Shown here one piece after another: positions 6,586 to 14,583 of a stretch of 42,058 nt of DNA; the stretch's first letter is position 1, and each line of letters starts with the position of its first letter. This DNA is from a virus, in the IMG/VR virus record IMGVR_UViG_3300024054_000030, positions 1-42,058 of that record. One strand, given 5' to 3'. Made by a program: the position numbers and the translations under genes. The notes beneath the pieces were generated by a model that worked only from the letters and a program-made list of their open reading frames with translations, made no database searches and had not been told where the DNA came from.

Positions 6586-7968
6586 ATGGCTGTCGTCCAC
6601 AGGTACGTCCGCACGGACGGCAACAATGCCAACAGCGGCGCGACGGCTGCGCTCGCCTGGGCCACGCTGGACTACGCCGCCTCGCAGGACTACTCCGGAA
6701 ACGCGGACGGCACCGACATCCACGTAGCACCGGGCACCTACCGCGAGACGGTCGTCGTGGACTTCGCTGGAGCTTCCGGGCGCGTGACGCGCTTCCTCGG
6801 CGATCCGGAGAACCTCTGGTTCGGGGCCACAGCCAATCCTGGTCGGGTCCGGATCACCGACGCGAACAGCAGCGAGCAGCACCCCAACGGCGGAACCGCC
6901 GTAGTTATCTCCTGCAACAAGGACTACGTGGAGTTCCACGACTTCTACCTCGACGCCAGCTACCGTGCGGTGAACTTCACCGCTCAGGGTACCGGGCGGG
7001 CGCTCAACAAGTGCATGATCTTCTCGCGTGAGACCGGGGTGCTATACGGAAGTTTGATCAAGGACTGTGTGATCTTCTCCGGCCTCTACGCAGTTCGCTC
7101 ATCGTCCAGGACGGTGGACTGCTTCCTGTTTGGCGGAACCACCGGAGCGATCGTGGTGGATGTCATGAGTGCAGTGTTCGACAACTGTCTCGTTATGGGA
7201 ACCACTGGTGCTCGCGTGACCACCGCTGGTGGGTCGCTGACGTGCCGGAACTGCGTGGCGTTTGGGTGTGTGAACTATGGTTTCCAGCAGACAGGTGGCA
7301 CGATGACTCTGTCGAGCTGCAATGCCGTGTTATGCGGGACTTCCGACCTCGGCACTATCTCCGCTACCGCCTGTTACGCCAGCGGGTGCGGAACGCTCAA
7401 TGCGTTCACGACGGGAGGGGGTTCTGCTCTACTGGACTTCAACGTCCTGCGTGAACTGGCGCCCTACGTCGCGGCAGCCGGAGTCGGTGGGATCATCGCA
7501 CAAGGCGACAACACCGGACCGGCCTTCACGGCAACCGACACCGACATCTCGGGGCATCGGCTGCGCCTGCGAGGCGGGACTGTGTTGGACATCGGGCCGA
7601 CTGCCATCTCCTCGCCGACCGACCTGCCGGGCGGGATGCTCGACTGGACCACCTACAAGATCGCCGCGCCCTCGGTGCAGATCGTGGCTGAGGGGGACGT
7701 GCTCCTGCAGGTACCCGCCGCTGTCTCGGTGCCGGTTCGTGTCGCCGTGTGGGTCCGGCACGACTCGATCACCGGCAACAAGCCGCAGATCGTACTGAGA
7801 GGCGACTCGATCACCGAGCAGACCGCAACCGCTACGGCAGGAGACGCCACCTGGGAGCAGCTGGTCGTGACGGCTACTCCGACTATCGACGAGGTGCTCA
7901 CTCTCGTCTTCCGTGCCCGCAACAGTGCGGGGACGTGTAGGTTCTCGGATGCCGAGGTGATCGCATGA
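6586..7968 (+). CDS. Beta-helix tailspike-like protein
   Basis: A 460-residue protein. The N-terminal part (YVRTDGNNANSG, then WATLDYA and IHVAPGTYRETV) is the typical opening of a pectate-lyase-like right-handed beta helix. About 200 residues of short repeating strands with NC, SC and DC steps follow (for example LTCRNCVAFGC, MTLSSCNAVLC). The C-terminal 130 residues change to a jelly-roll-like stretch resembling a carbohydrate-binding module. Such proteins recognise or cut surface glycans of the host. There is no obvious particle-binding domain at the N-terminus. The gene is 1 base after its neighbour and overlaps the next by ATGA. Confidence 0.72.
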   Translation: MAVVHRYVRTDGNNANSGATAALAWATLDYAASQDYSGNADGTDIHVAPGTYRETVVVDFAGASGRVTRFLGDPENLWFGATANPGRVRITDANSSEQHPNGGTAVVISCNKDYVEFHDFYLDASYRAVNFTAQGTGRALNKCMIFSRETGVLYGSLIKDCVIFSGLYAVRSSSRTVDCFLFGGTTGAIVVDVMSAVFDNCLVMGTTGARVTTAGGSLTCRNCVAFGCVNYGFQQTGGTMTLSSCNAVLCGTSDLGTISATACYASGCGTLNAFTTGGGSALLDFNVLRELAPYVAAAGVGGIIAQGDNTGPAFTATDTDISGHRLRLRGGTVLDIGPTAISSPTDLPGGMLDWTTYKIAAPSVQIVAEGDVLLQVPAAVSVPVRVAVWVRHDSITGNKPQIVLRGDSITEQTATATAGDATWEQLVVTATPTIDEVLTLVFRARNSAGTCRFSDAEVIA

Positions 7969-8132
7969 AGTGGGTGTGGAACTACGGAGGATGGTTCAAC
8001 TTCCCCGGCCGGTTCGGCTCCGGATTTCATGTGGGGCCGACCGGCGCTTTCGTCTCGTCCATCTCTGCGGAGGCGCAGCCCACGATCGACCTGCGTCGGC
8101 GGCGTCTGTACCAGAGGGGCGGCAGGAGATGA
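7965..8132 (+). CDS. Small hypothetical protein (55 aa)
   Basis: A 55-residue reading frame with ATGA overlaps at both ends, with the tailspike-like gene (7965) and the acetyltransferase (8129). It begins MKWVWNYGGWFNFPG, very rich in aromatic residues and Gly, and ends in a basic Arg run. No family is recognised. The double coupling is the main support. It may be a small virion component or a spacer gene that keeps the acetyltransferase translated. Confidence 0.55.
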   Translation: MKWVWNYGGWFNFPGRFGSGFHVGPTGAFVSSISAEAQPTIDLRRRRLYQRGGRR

Positions 8133-8596
8133 TCCGGTCCATCCGCGCGATGCGCCAGAGCGACATCCCGGTGATCCTGGGCTACTACCAGGAGGCCTTC
8201 GGGATCAACTTCCCCGGGCGGGACTTCGAGCGCGTGAAGCGCGCCGCGCGGATGCGCGTTCTCCAGGCGCTGCCGAAGGAGTCGGATGAGGTCGTGCTGG
8301 TCGCCGAGGGACCCGAGGAGCTGATCGTGGCCTACGCCTGGCTCGCGAAAGGGCGCTCCGGTGACGGCGAGGAGTGCGCGACCATCGAGGGCTTCGGGGT
8401 GCATCCCGACTACCGGCGCCAGGGGATCGGCGCGATCATGGCCGAGGCGGCGCAGGAGTGGGTGTTCCGCCTGTGGGGGCTGAAGCGGCTGCAGTGCGTG
8501 GTGTCTCTGGACAACGAGCCGGTGGTCGGGCTGCTGGAGAAGATGGGCGGGCAGGCGCGGTTCGTGACCTACGTGAAGGACGTGGATCATGGCTAG
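8129..8596 (+). CDS. GNAT family N-acetyltransferase
   Basis: A 155-residue protein with the GNAT fold. The acetyl-CoA pyrophosphate loop is R96-R97-Q98-G99-I100-G101 after the strand ATIEGFGVHPDY. The next helix and the strand LQCVVSLDNEPVVGLLEKMG match the end of the fold. It should acetylate an amine or a sugar amine. The neighbours are surface and glycan-modifying genes, so an amino sugar or a surface protein is a plausible acceptor. AGGAG overlaps the 3' end of the small gene before it. The substrate is unknown. Confidence 0.88.
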   Translation: MIRSIRAMRQSDIPVILGYYQEAFGINFPGRDFERVKRAARMRVLQALPKESDEVVLVAEGPEELIVAYAWLAKGRSGDGEECATIEGFGVHPDYRRQGIGAIMAEAAQEWVFRLWGLKRLQCVVSLDNEPVVGLLEKMGGQARFVTYVKDVDHG

Positions 8597-9206
8597 TGTC
8601 CGGTACGACCAGGGCGCTCAATTGGTCGCCGTTGTGCGGATGCCCTCGCTGCCGGCCGGATCGGCTGTCATCGGGGCTGTGACGATCTCCGGCACCCCGA
8701 ACGTTGCCGTGACTTCGCTGCCCGAGGTAGTAACCGTCGATCACCCTCACGAGGAGATTCACGACGGGGATTCCTTCACCTACCAGGATGTCATCACGCT
8801 GGGCTCGGCCGCCACGCAGGACTACCTGCTGACCGTAGCCAACACGACCAAGTGGCCGCAATTCGTCTTCGAGGTAGAGGGCACTTTCGGGATCACGGTT
8901 GAACTGTACGAGGGCGCCGACCGTACCGGGACTTCGGCTCAGTCCATCATCAACCGCAACCGGAACAGCGCCACGACGGCGGGCATGACCGTCCACAAGG
9001 GCACGAGTGGCGGCACGACAGACGGAACGCGAATCCAGTGGACCGCCTCCGGTTCGGGGACGGCTGCCGGTCGTCAGGCTGGCGTTCGACGCGATGTGTC
9101 CGAGATGATCCTGGATCAGAACGTGAAGTACATCTTCCGAGTCACGTCCGACGCCAACAACAACCGCATCGCAGTGAAGCTGGATTGGTACGAGCACGTC
9201 GTGTAG
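8589..9206 (+). CDS. Phage virion surface protein of the YEG/NRNRNS type
   Basis: A 205-residue beta-rich protein that overlaps the acetyltransferase by 8 bases. It has VDHPHEEIHDGDSFTYQD, then VELYEGADRTGT, IINRNRNS, and a C-terminal IAVKLDWYEHVV. This pattern recurs in many tailed-phage structural proteins of unknown exact role, as far as I recall. The final LDWYEH is reminiscent of the IEWEEL ends of the two paralogues upstream. A head-fibre or tail-decoration role is an inference. Confidence 0.65.
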   Translation: MASVRYDQGAQLVAVVRMPSLPAGSAVIGAVTISGTPNVAVTSLPEVVTVDHPHEEIHDGDSFTYQDVITLGSAATQDYLLTVANTTKWPQFVFEVEGTFGITVELYEGADRTGTSAQSIINRNRNSATTAGMTVHKGTSGGTTDGTRIQWTASGSGTAAGRQAGVRRDVSEMILDQNVKYIFRVTSDANNNRIAVKLDWYEHVV

Positions 9207-9215
9207 GAGACCGTC

Positions 9216-9596
9216 ATGCCCTTCACCACGGACAGCCCGTTCCGAGCGTTCCTCGATCCTGGCTTCGAGCGCCAGTCGCGTCGGCGGCTCGATGAGTACC
9301 CGGACATCCACCTGAAGCTGGTGCAGCTCGACGGGAACGTGTTCGACCTGGGGACGACGGTGAGCGTGGTGGTGGACCTGATTGACCATGCGCGCGGGAT
9401 GACGGTGCTGGACGACCTGGCCGGCACCGTGGACAGCGCCTCGAATGGACTCCTGCATGTGTCGTTGACGGACGCCAACGTGCAGGAGATCGCCGCGCCG
9501 GCAACGCTGGAGGTCGTGGTGAAGGTGACGAACCTCAACGGCAACAAGCAGGCGCAGAACGTGAACCGTCCGGTGATCGAGGTGCTCAGTGCCTGA
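9216..9596 (+). CDS. Putative virion structural protein
   Basis: A 126-residue protein (MPFTTDSPFR) with TAGGAGACC upstream. After a basic N-terminus it has alternating strands (IHLKLVQLDGNVFDLGTTV, then LLHVSLTDANVQE and LEVVVKVTNLNGN), like a small Ig-like or jelly-roll domain. No exact family. Its stop overlaps the GTG start of the zinc ribbon gene. It fits the surface gene block by composition. Confidence 0.6.
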   Translation: MPFTTDSPFRAFLDPGFERQSRRRLDEYPDIHLKLVQLDGNVFDLGTTVSVVVDLIDHARGMTVLDDLAGTVDSASNGLLHVSLTDANVQEIAAPATLEVVVKVTNLNGNKQAQNVNRPVIEVLSA

Positions 9597-9747
9597 TCCG
9601 CTGGAGCCGGACCCGCTGGATGAAACGCAGATGGCCGTCTGCGAGGAGTGCGGGTACCGCGCCGAGATGAAGAGCTTCCTGGCGCGGGACTCGGAGGACA
9701 CGGCCTGTCCGCGCTGCGGCGCGGATGAGGTCAGCTACGAGATGTGA
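9589..9747 (+). CDS. Zinc ribbon protein (52 aa)
   Basis: A 52-residue protein with a GTG start at 9589 after GAGGTGCTCA. It has a clear zinc ribbon: C18 and C21 in CEECG, then C40 and C43 in CPRCG, 18 residues apart. An acidic, Pro-rich N-terminus precedes it. It overlaps the previous stop by 8 bases and is 11 bases before the glycosyltransferase-methyltransferase gene. Its role is unknown; such ribbons bind nucleic acid or act as scaffolds. Confidence 0.65.
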   Translation: MPDPLEPDPLDETQMAVCEECGYRAEMKSFLARDSEDTACPRCGADEVSYEM

Positions 9748-9758
9748 AGGGGGACCCC

Positions 9759-11447
9759 GTGAAAGGCAGTCGTCCGTTCCACTTCGTCGCACCCGTCTAC
9801 TTCGAGCAGTGGGACTACCGTAACCCCGACGACCCCGGCATTGGCGGCAGCGAGACGCAGGTTGTGGAGATGGCGCGCCGACTCGCCGCCCGTGGCGAGG
9901 AGGTCCGCGTTTTCGCCCCGCTGCGCAAGGACACGGAGAGCTTGTACGAGGGCGTCCACTGGCATCCGCTGGAGGAGATCGAGCGCTACCGGCAGGAGAA
10001 CGCGGTCTGGGTCCTGTCGAGGTGCCCGAAGCTGGTGGACCTGGGCTTCGGCGGGGAGACCTGGCTGGTGTGCCAGGACGAGGACTACATGTTCCAGGAT
10101 CGGGACGTGTGGAGTCCGGAGCGCGTGGAGCGGATTGACCGGGTGCTGGCGCTCTGCCCGACGCACCAGGCGGCCCTGCTGAAGCACGAGGAGTTGGCAG
10201 GGAAGGTGTGGCTCTCGACCAACGGGGTGCGGGTGGACCTGCTGGAGCAGATGGAGCAGGAGGGCATCGAGCGGGACCCCAACAAGTGCATGTACTTCAG
10301 CAGCCCGGATCGTGGTCTCGTGCAGGCGGTGCTGCCGAACTGGGGACGGGTGCGGGAGTTCGCGCCGGAGGCCGAGCTGCACATCTACTACGGCTGGGAC
10401 AACATCCAGAAGTGGATCGCCAAGGGCGTGAAGAACGACGCCATGAGGTCTCTGCTGGCGCGGTTCGAGCGCTTGAAGGATCGGGAGGGAGTGGTCTGGC
10501 ATGGGCGCATGGGACAGACGGCGCTCTACCGCGAGCTACTCTCGGCGTCGGTCTGGCCGTACTGGAGCGACTTCAAGGAGACCTCGTGCATCGCGAGCCA
10601 GGAGGCTCAGGCGGCGGGGCTCATCCCTGTTGTTCGGCCGATCTGGGCGGTTGGCGACAACGTGCGCTTCGGGCTCATCTACGACGGCAGCGCTTACAGC
10701 GACGGACTGGCTCTTGCCAGTGCGGTCGGTTACACCGCGTCTGCCGTGTCTGATCCCGCCTTCCAGGAGACGCTACGCCCGCGGATGATGCAGCGGTCGC
10801 GGTTCCGCTTCGATTGGGAGCGCGTGGTGGATCAGTACCAGTGCTGGGAGCGCGGGATGTGGTTCCCTCACATCGACTGCGCGGAGGATCACGGGCTGCC
10901 GTTGCCGTGGACGGCGTTCCAGCGGTTGGAGTCGGAGGGCACGACGCTGATCGTGGGCGCCGGTGGGGACGTGGCGAACTTCTGGAACCTCCCTGGGTGC
11001 GTGCTGACGGACGTGGCGCCCACTGATCCGGTGACGGGGCGGCTCAACAGGATCCACTTCGAGATGCAGGGCGACGACCTGCAGTTCCCCGACAACAGCT
11101 TCGACAGCGTGGTGTTGGGCGAGGTGATCGAGCACGTTGACCTGCAGCGTGGCTTGAAGATGGTGGATGAGGCGTTGCGGGTTTCGCGGTCGAGGGTCGT
11201 GGTGACGGTGCCGGAGGACGGGCGCAGCATCGAGCAGCAGATGAGCGACGACCTGCGGGACATCGGGCAGGTTCACCGAGCGGAGCAGTATCATGGCGGG
11301 GCGTCCACGTATCATGTGACGCGCTGGACGGAGCCCCTGCTGCGGAAGATGGCGGAGACGTTGGGGGCCCGAGTCGTGACACACCGCAGGCTGCGGCAGC
11401 CCTACGGGGCGGGCCACGGGATTGTCCTGAGCAAGGGGGGCGTCTGA
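9759..11447 (+). CDS. Glycosyltransferase fused to a SAM methyltransferase
   Basis: A 562-residue fusion. GTG 9759 is chosen over GTG 9744 since AAGGGGG lies 7 bases before it. Residues 1-365 resemble a GT4-type GT-B glycosyltransferase: GGSETQVVEMARRL at 29-42, the mid strand KCMYFSSPDRG, and an acceptor-half stretch SQEAQAAGLIPVV. Residues 390-562 are a class I methyltransferase: LIVGAGGDV near 397-405 for SAM and FPDNSFDSVVLGEVIEHVD at 443-461, the usual post-motif II strand and helix. Transfer and methylation of a sugar by one protein is the natural reading. The stop overlaps the next start by TGATG. Confidence 0.85.
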   Translation: MKGSRPFHFVAPVYFEQWDYRNPDDPGIGGSETQVVEMARRLAARGEEVRVFAPLRKDTESLYEGVHWHPLEEIERYRQENAVWVLSRCPKLVDLGFGGETWLVCQDEDYMFQDRDVWSPERVERIDRVLALCPTHQAALLKHEELAGKVWLSTNGVRVDLLEQMEQEGIERDPNKCMYFSSPDRGLVQAVLPNWGRVREFAPEAELHIYYGWDNIQKWIAKGVKNDAMRSLLARFERLKDREGVVWHGRMGQTALYRELLSASVWPYWSDFKETSCIASQEAQAAGLIPVVRPIWAVGDNVRFGLIYDGSAYSDGLALASAVGYTASAVSDPAFQETLRPRMMQRSRFRFDWERVVDQYQCWERGMWFPHIDCAEDHGLPLPWTAFQRLESEGTTLIVGAGGDVANFWNLPGCVLTDVAPTDPVTGRLNRIHFEMQGDDLQFPDNSFDSVVLGEVIEHVDLQRGLKMVDEALRVSRSRVVVTVPEDGRSIEQQMSDDLRDIGQVHRAEQYHGGASTYHVTRWTEPLLRKMAETLGARVVTHRRLRQPYGAGHGIVLSKGGV

Positions 11448-11662
11448 TGGAAGAGAACAGCGTCATCGAGACCATCATCATGGCTGTCATGATTCCAATG
11501 ATCAAGGAGAAAGTCGCTCAGGTGCTGTGCTCTGAGACCGACGAAGATAACCGGATACATGATGCTGTTTGTGCGGGGTTTGCTCTTGGGTTGGAGTTCC
11601 AGAGGAGCCTGATTGGTGCCTTCCAGACCAAGTTCTGGGAGCTTTCGGATAGGGGAGTCTGA
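11447..11662 (+). CDS. Small hypothetical protein
   Basis: A 71-residue protein starting MEENSVIETI, coupled through TGATG on both sides. The first 20 residues are hydrophobic (IIMAVMIPMI) and could be a membrane-touching helix, but it is short for a full membrane span. The rest is amphipathic. No family is recognised. Its place between two glycosyltransferase genes suggests an accessory part in the same pathway. Confidence 0.55.
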   Translation: MEENSVIETIIMAVMIPMIKEKVAQVLCSETDEDNRIHDAVCAGFALGLEFQRSLIGAFQTKFWELSDRGV

Positions 11663-12456
11663 TGGGACCGTATGCGGCGTTGGGCGGGCGCACGGTGCAG
11701 GGAACCATCGGGATCATGGGCGGGGTGCCGGAGGTTCCGGTGCCCTTCGTGATGTCGTTGTCCGACATGCTCCAGTACAACTACGAGCACGCGCTGGCAC
11801 GTCTGGAACGGGTGCGGGTGACGAGCGCCTTCTGCTCGCTGCACTCGGCGGCCAGGAACCAGCTCGCGCGGGACTTCAGCGGCGCCTTCCTGCTGATGCT
11901 GGACACGGACATGGTGCACCAGGCTGATGCGATGTGCCGGTTGCGTCGGACGATGTTGTTCCACGACGCGGACGTGGTGAGCGGGGTGTACTACAAGACG
12001 AACCCGCCGCACTTCCCGGCGCTGTGGGCGTGGGACGCGGAGGACCAGTTCTTCCGCGAGGCGATGGTGGCGCCTGACGTGCAGGGTCCGTTCCGCGTAG
12101 ATGCTGCGGGAGCGGGTATCCTGATGTTGAGCCGGCGGGTGATCGAGCGGGTGAAGGCGGAGCACGGAACAGACCCCTTCGACATCGAGCCCGGGGCGGC
12201 GAAGGGGCATCCGCCGTTCGGAGAGGACCTGAGCTTCTTCCGCAAGCTGCTGCTGTTGAATCCGCGTCCGAAGGTGCTGTGTCATCCTGGAGTGGTGAGT
12301 CGCCACCTGCGCTGGCAGCCGGTGGGGCCTGAGGACAACGAGTACGAGTTGAGCAAGCTGATCGTGTCGAAGGACGACCCCGCGCATGATCGGTCGATGG
12401 TGGCGCTGTACGACGGCCAGGAACTCGACGTGAAGAAGCTGAGGCCTGGGGCATGA
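11662..12456 (+). CDS. GT-A type (GT2-like) glycosyltransferase
   Basis: A 264-residue protein with the GT-A features seen in many phage and capsule loci. ARNQLARDFSGAFLLMLDTDM has the DXD motif at D81-T82-D83, which binds metal and the nucleotide sugar. Later FRVDAAGAGILMLSRRVIE and GEDLSFFRKL (near 180) match the acceptor side, with the ED pair as likely catalytic base. It probably works with the two fusion enzymes upstream. The start is TGATG-coupled and the stop overlaps the next ATG. The sugar and acceptor are unknown. Confidence 0.8.
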   Translation: MGPYAALGGRTVQGTIGIMGGVPEVPVPFVMSLSDMLQYNYEHALARLERVRVTSAFCSLHSAARNQLARDFSGAFLLMLDTDMVHQADAMCRLRRTMLFHDADVVSGVYYKTNPPHFPALWAWDAEDQFFREAMVAPDVQGPFRVDAAGAGILMLSRRVIERVKAEHGTDPFDIEPGAAKGHPPFGEDLSFFRKLLLLNPRPKVLCHPGVVSRHLRWQPVGPEDNEYELSKLIVSKDDPAHDRSMVALYDGQELDVKKLRPGA

Positions 12457-13106
12457 GCGCGGAGATCGAGCGGGCGCTGACGCCGCGACAACACGCGAAG
12501 CAGCTCTTCATGCAGGGGGTCCCCAAGGCGGAGATCGCGGAGACCCTCGGGCTGGGGCTGCCCGAGCTTCAGGCGTGGGCGGCCGAGTGGGCGTCTGTGG
12601 ATGTGGACACGATCATGCCGGTGCAGCGGGTGATGCACGCCTTCGCCACGCGGGCGGTCCCGCTGGTAGAGAACCTGATGGCAGCCTGTGAGCGGTTGGC
12701 GGGTCAGCTTCACACGAAGCCCCACAAGGAACTGATGCAGTCGGCCAACGTGATTGCGAAGATGGCGAGTACGGTGGTCGAGGTGGTGAAGACGTGCAAC
12801 CAGAAGACGGACCGGATCCTGGACCCGATCTCGGCGACGCAGGTCAACATGCACTTCCCCGGGGTGCGGCTGCCCGACCCGCAGGAACTGATGAATGCGG
12901 TGGAGGTGGAGGAACTGGGGGCGGAGTCTGCTGCGCCGGTTCGCACGTACCTGGACGACTTCCGGGACAAGGCAGTGGAGCGCCTGGGCCAGATGGAGGG
13001 CGTGGCCGAGGCGGTCGTTGATGACCTGTCGCTGCAGGTGGCGCGGTCTCCGCTGGACATGCTACGAGACGGGGAGGACATCGGTGTCCGCGACGAGACT
13101 GACTGA
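12453..13106 (+). CDS. Putative terminase small subunit
   Basis: A 217-residue protein directly before the large terminase, with which it overlaps by 23 bases. Residues 11-45 hold a helix-turn-helix (AKQLFMQGVPKAEIAETLGL), typical of small subunits that bind the packaging site. A long helical middle and an acidic C-terminus follow. Sequence of small subunits is poorly conserved, so the call rests on position and the helix-turn-helix. Confidence 0.6.
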   Translation: MSAEIERALTPRQHAKQLFMQGVPKAEIAETLGLGLPELQAWAAEWASVDVDTIMPVQRVMHAFATRAVPLVENLMAACERLAGQLHTKPHKELMQSANVIAKMASTVVEVVKTCNQKTDRILDPISATQVNMHFPGVRLPDPQELMNAVEVEELGAESAAPVRTYLDDFRDKAVERLGQMEGVAEAVVDDLSLQVARSPLDMLRDGEDIGVRDETD

Positions 13107-14583
13107 CGCCGGTCCGGCCGACATCTACATCGGCTTCCGGCACCCGGTCACTCGAAGACCTACCAATCCGCTGCCTGCGCAGGCTGCGTTCCTCTCCAGC
13201 CGCGCCAAGCATCGGGGGCTCTTCGGCGGGTACGGGTCGGGCAAGTCCGTGGTCGGCGGGATGGCCGCCAACATCGAGTGTGAGATGTACCCCGACAACC
13301 TGGGGATCATCGGGCGCCGCATCTGGAACGACCTGCGCGACTCCACGATGGAGGTCTTCTTCCGCGAGGTGCTGCCGCCCGAGCGCAACCCGCTCATCGG
13401 CGACAAGCGGGCCGAGGGGAAGTGCAAGTGGATCGCCACCTCGAAGGACCTGATCTACCCCAACGGCTCGAAGATCATGTTCCGCCACATGGACGACCCC
13501 TCGCGCTACCTGTCGGAGGAGCTGGGCTGGTTCTACCTGGACGAGGGGATCGAGAGCGGGATGGACTTCGCGTACAAGGTGCTCTCGTCTCGGTTGCGTC
13601 GCGGGCGCTCTTCGCGTCGCGGCTGGACGACCAGCAACCCCGGGCCCCGATCCTCGTGGCTGCACCAGAAGTTCATCGAGGGCATGAAGCGGGACCCGAA
13701 CAGCTACTTCGCCATCTCGGCGTCGTCCCTCGAGAACCGCTACCTGCCACGGGACTACCTCGCGGAGCTGATGGAGTACCCCGACGAGGAGTTCAAGATG
13801 TACGTCATGGGGCAGTTCATCGCGGCGCAGGGGGCGGTCTTCCCGAAGTTCCGGCGCGACGTGCATGTGGTGCGCCCGTTCGAGATTCCTGAGGAGTGGC
13901 CGAAGCTGCGAGCCATCGACTACGGGCTGAACCATCCCTTCGTGTGCCTGTGGATCGCGGTGGACGAGTTCGACCGGAAGCTCTACGTGTACCGGGAGTG
14001 GGTGGCGACGGACCTGGACCTGGCGCAGCAGTGTCAGATGGTGCATGGCCTGAGCATCGGCGAGAAGTACCTGCACACGGCGATCGACCCGTCTACTCAG
14101 GCGAGGGTCATCACGGGTGGGCTGCCGGTGATTGACCAAGTGCGGATGTACCTGGACAACGTGATCCCGGGCTTCAACGACGTGAACTCCGGCGTGACGC
14201 GCATCCGCACGTTGCTGAACTGGAACGTGGATCAGCAGGGGAACTTGACGCGGCGCCCGATGCTCTACTTCTTCGACAGCTGCCCCACGGCCATTGACCA
14301 AACTGAGGCGCTTCAGTATGATGTCCGCAAGGGTGTGAGCACGGGGAAGCCGGTGGATCGTGACGACGACGCGGTGGACGCGCTGAAGTACGGGGTGCAG
14401 AGCATCGGCGGTTTCGAGGGGTTCAAGGTGGAAGAGGCAACCCCCAGAGATACGATCCAGAGCCGGTGCCGCAAGCAGGCCGAGAGGGAGCATGGCAGGA
14501 AGTTCAGGGGAGGGCGTGGAAGGAAGAGCTTGAGGGACGAGCTGATCGAGCGTGAGGTAGCACGGCTTCAGGTGAGCGCATGA
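13084..14583 (+). CDS. Terminase large subunit
   Basis: A 499-residue ATPase/nuclease that pumps DNA into the prohead. The start is GTG 13084, with GGGAGG 8 bases before it. Walker A is GGYGSGKS at 48-55, Walker B ends FYLDE (D153, E154), and the coupling motif TTSNPGP comes near 180. The RNase H-like nuclease domain has AIDYG (D279), AIDPSTQ (D335) and DRDDDAVDAL (about 425-434), the usual acidic set. It is complete. Its stop overlaps the portal start by ATGA. Packaging type (pac or cos) cannot be read from it. Confidence 0.93.
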   Translation: MSATRLTDAGPADIYIGFRHPVTRRPTNPLPAQAAFLSSRAKHRGLFGGYGSGKSVVGGMAANIECEMYPDNLGIIGRRIWNDLRDSTMEVFFREVLPPERNPLIGDKRAEGKCKWIATSKDLIYPNGSKIMFRHMDDPSRYLSEELGWFYLDEGIESGMDFAYKVLSSRLRRGRSSRRGWTTSNPGPRSSWLHQKFIEGMKRDPNSYFAISASSLENRYLPRDYLAELMEYPDEEFKMYVMGQFIAAQGAVFPKFRRDVHVVRPFEIPEEWPKLRAIDYGLNHPFVCLWIAVDEFDRKLYVYREWVATDLDLAQQCQMVHGLSIGEKYLHTAIDPSTQARVITGGLPVIDQVRMYLDNVIPGFNDVNSGVTRIRTLLNWNVDQQGNLTRRPMLYFFDSCPTAIDQTEALQYDVRKGVSTGKPVDRDDDAVDALKYGVQSIGGFEGFKVEEATPRDTIQSRCRKQAEREHGRKFRGGRGRKSLRDELIEREVARLQVSA

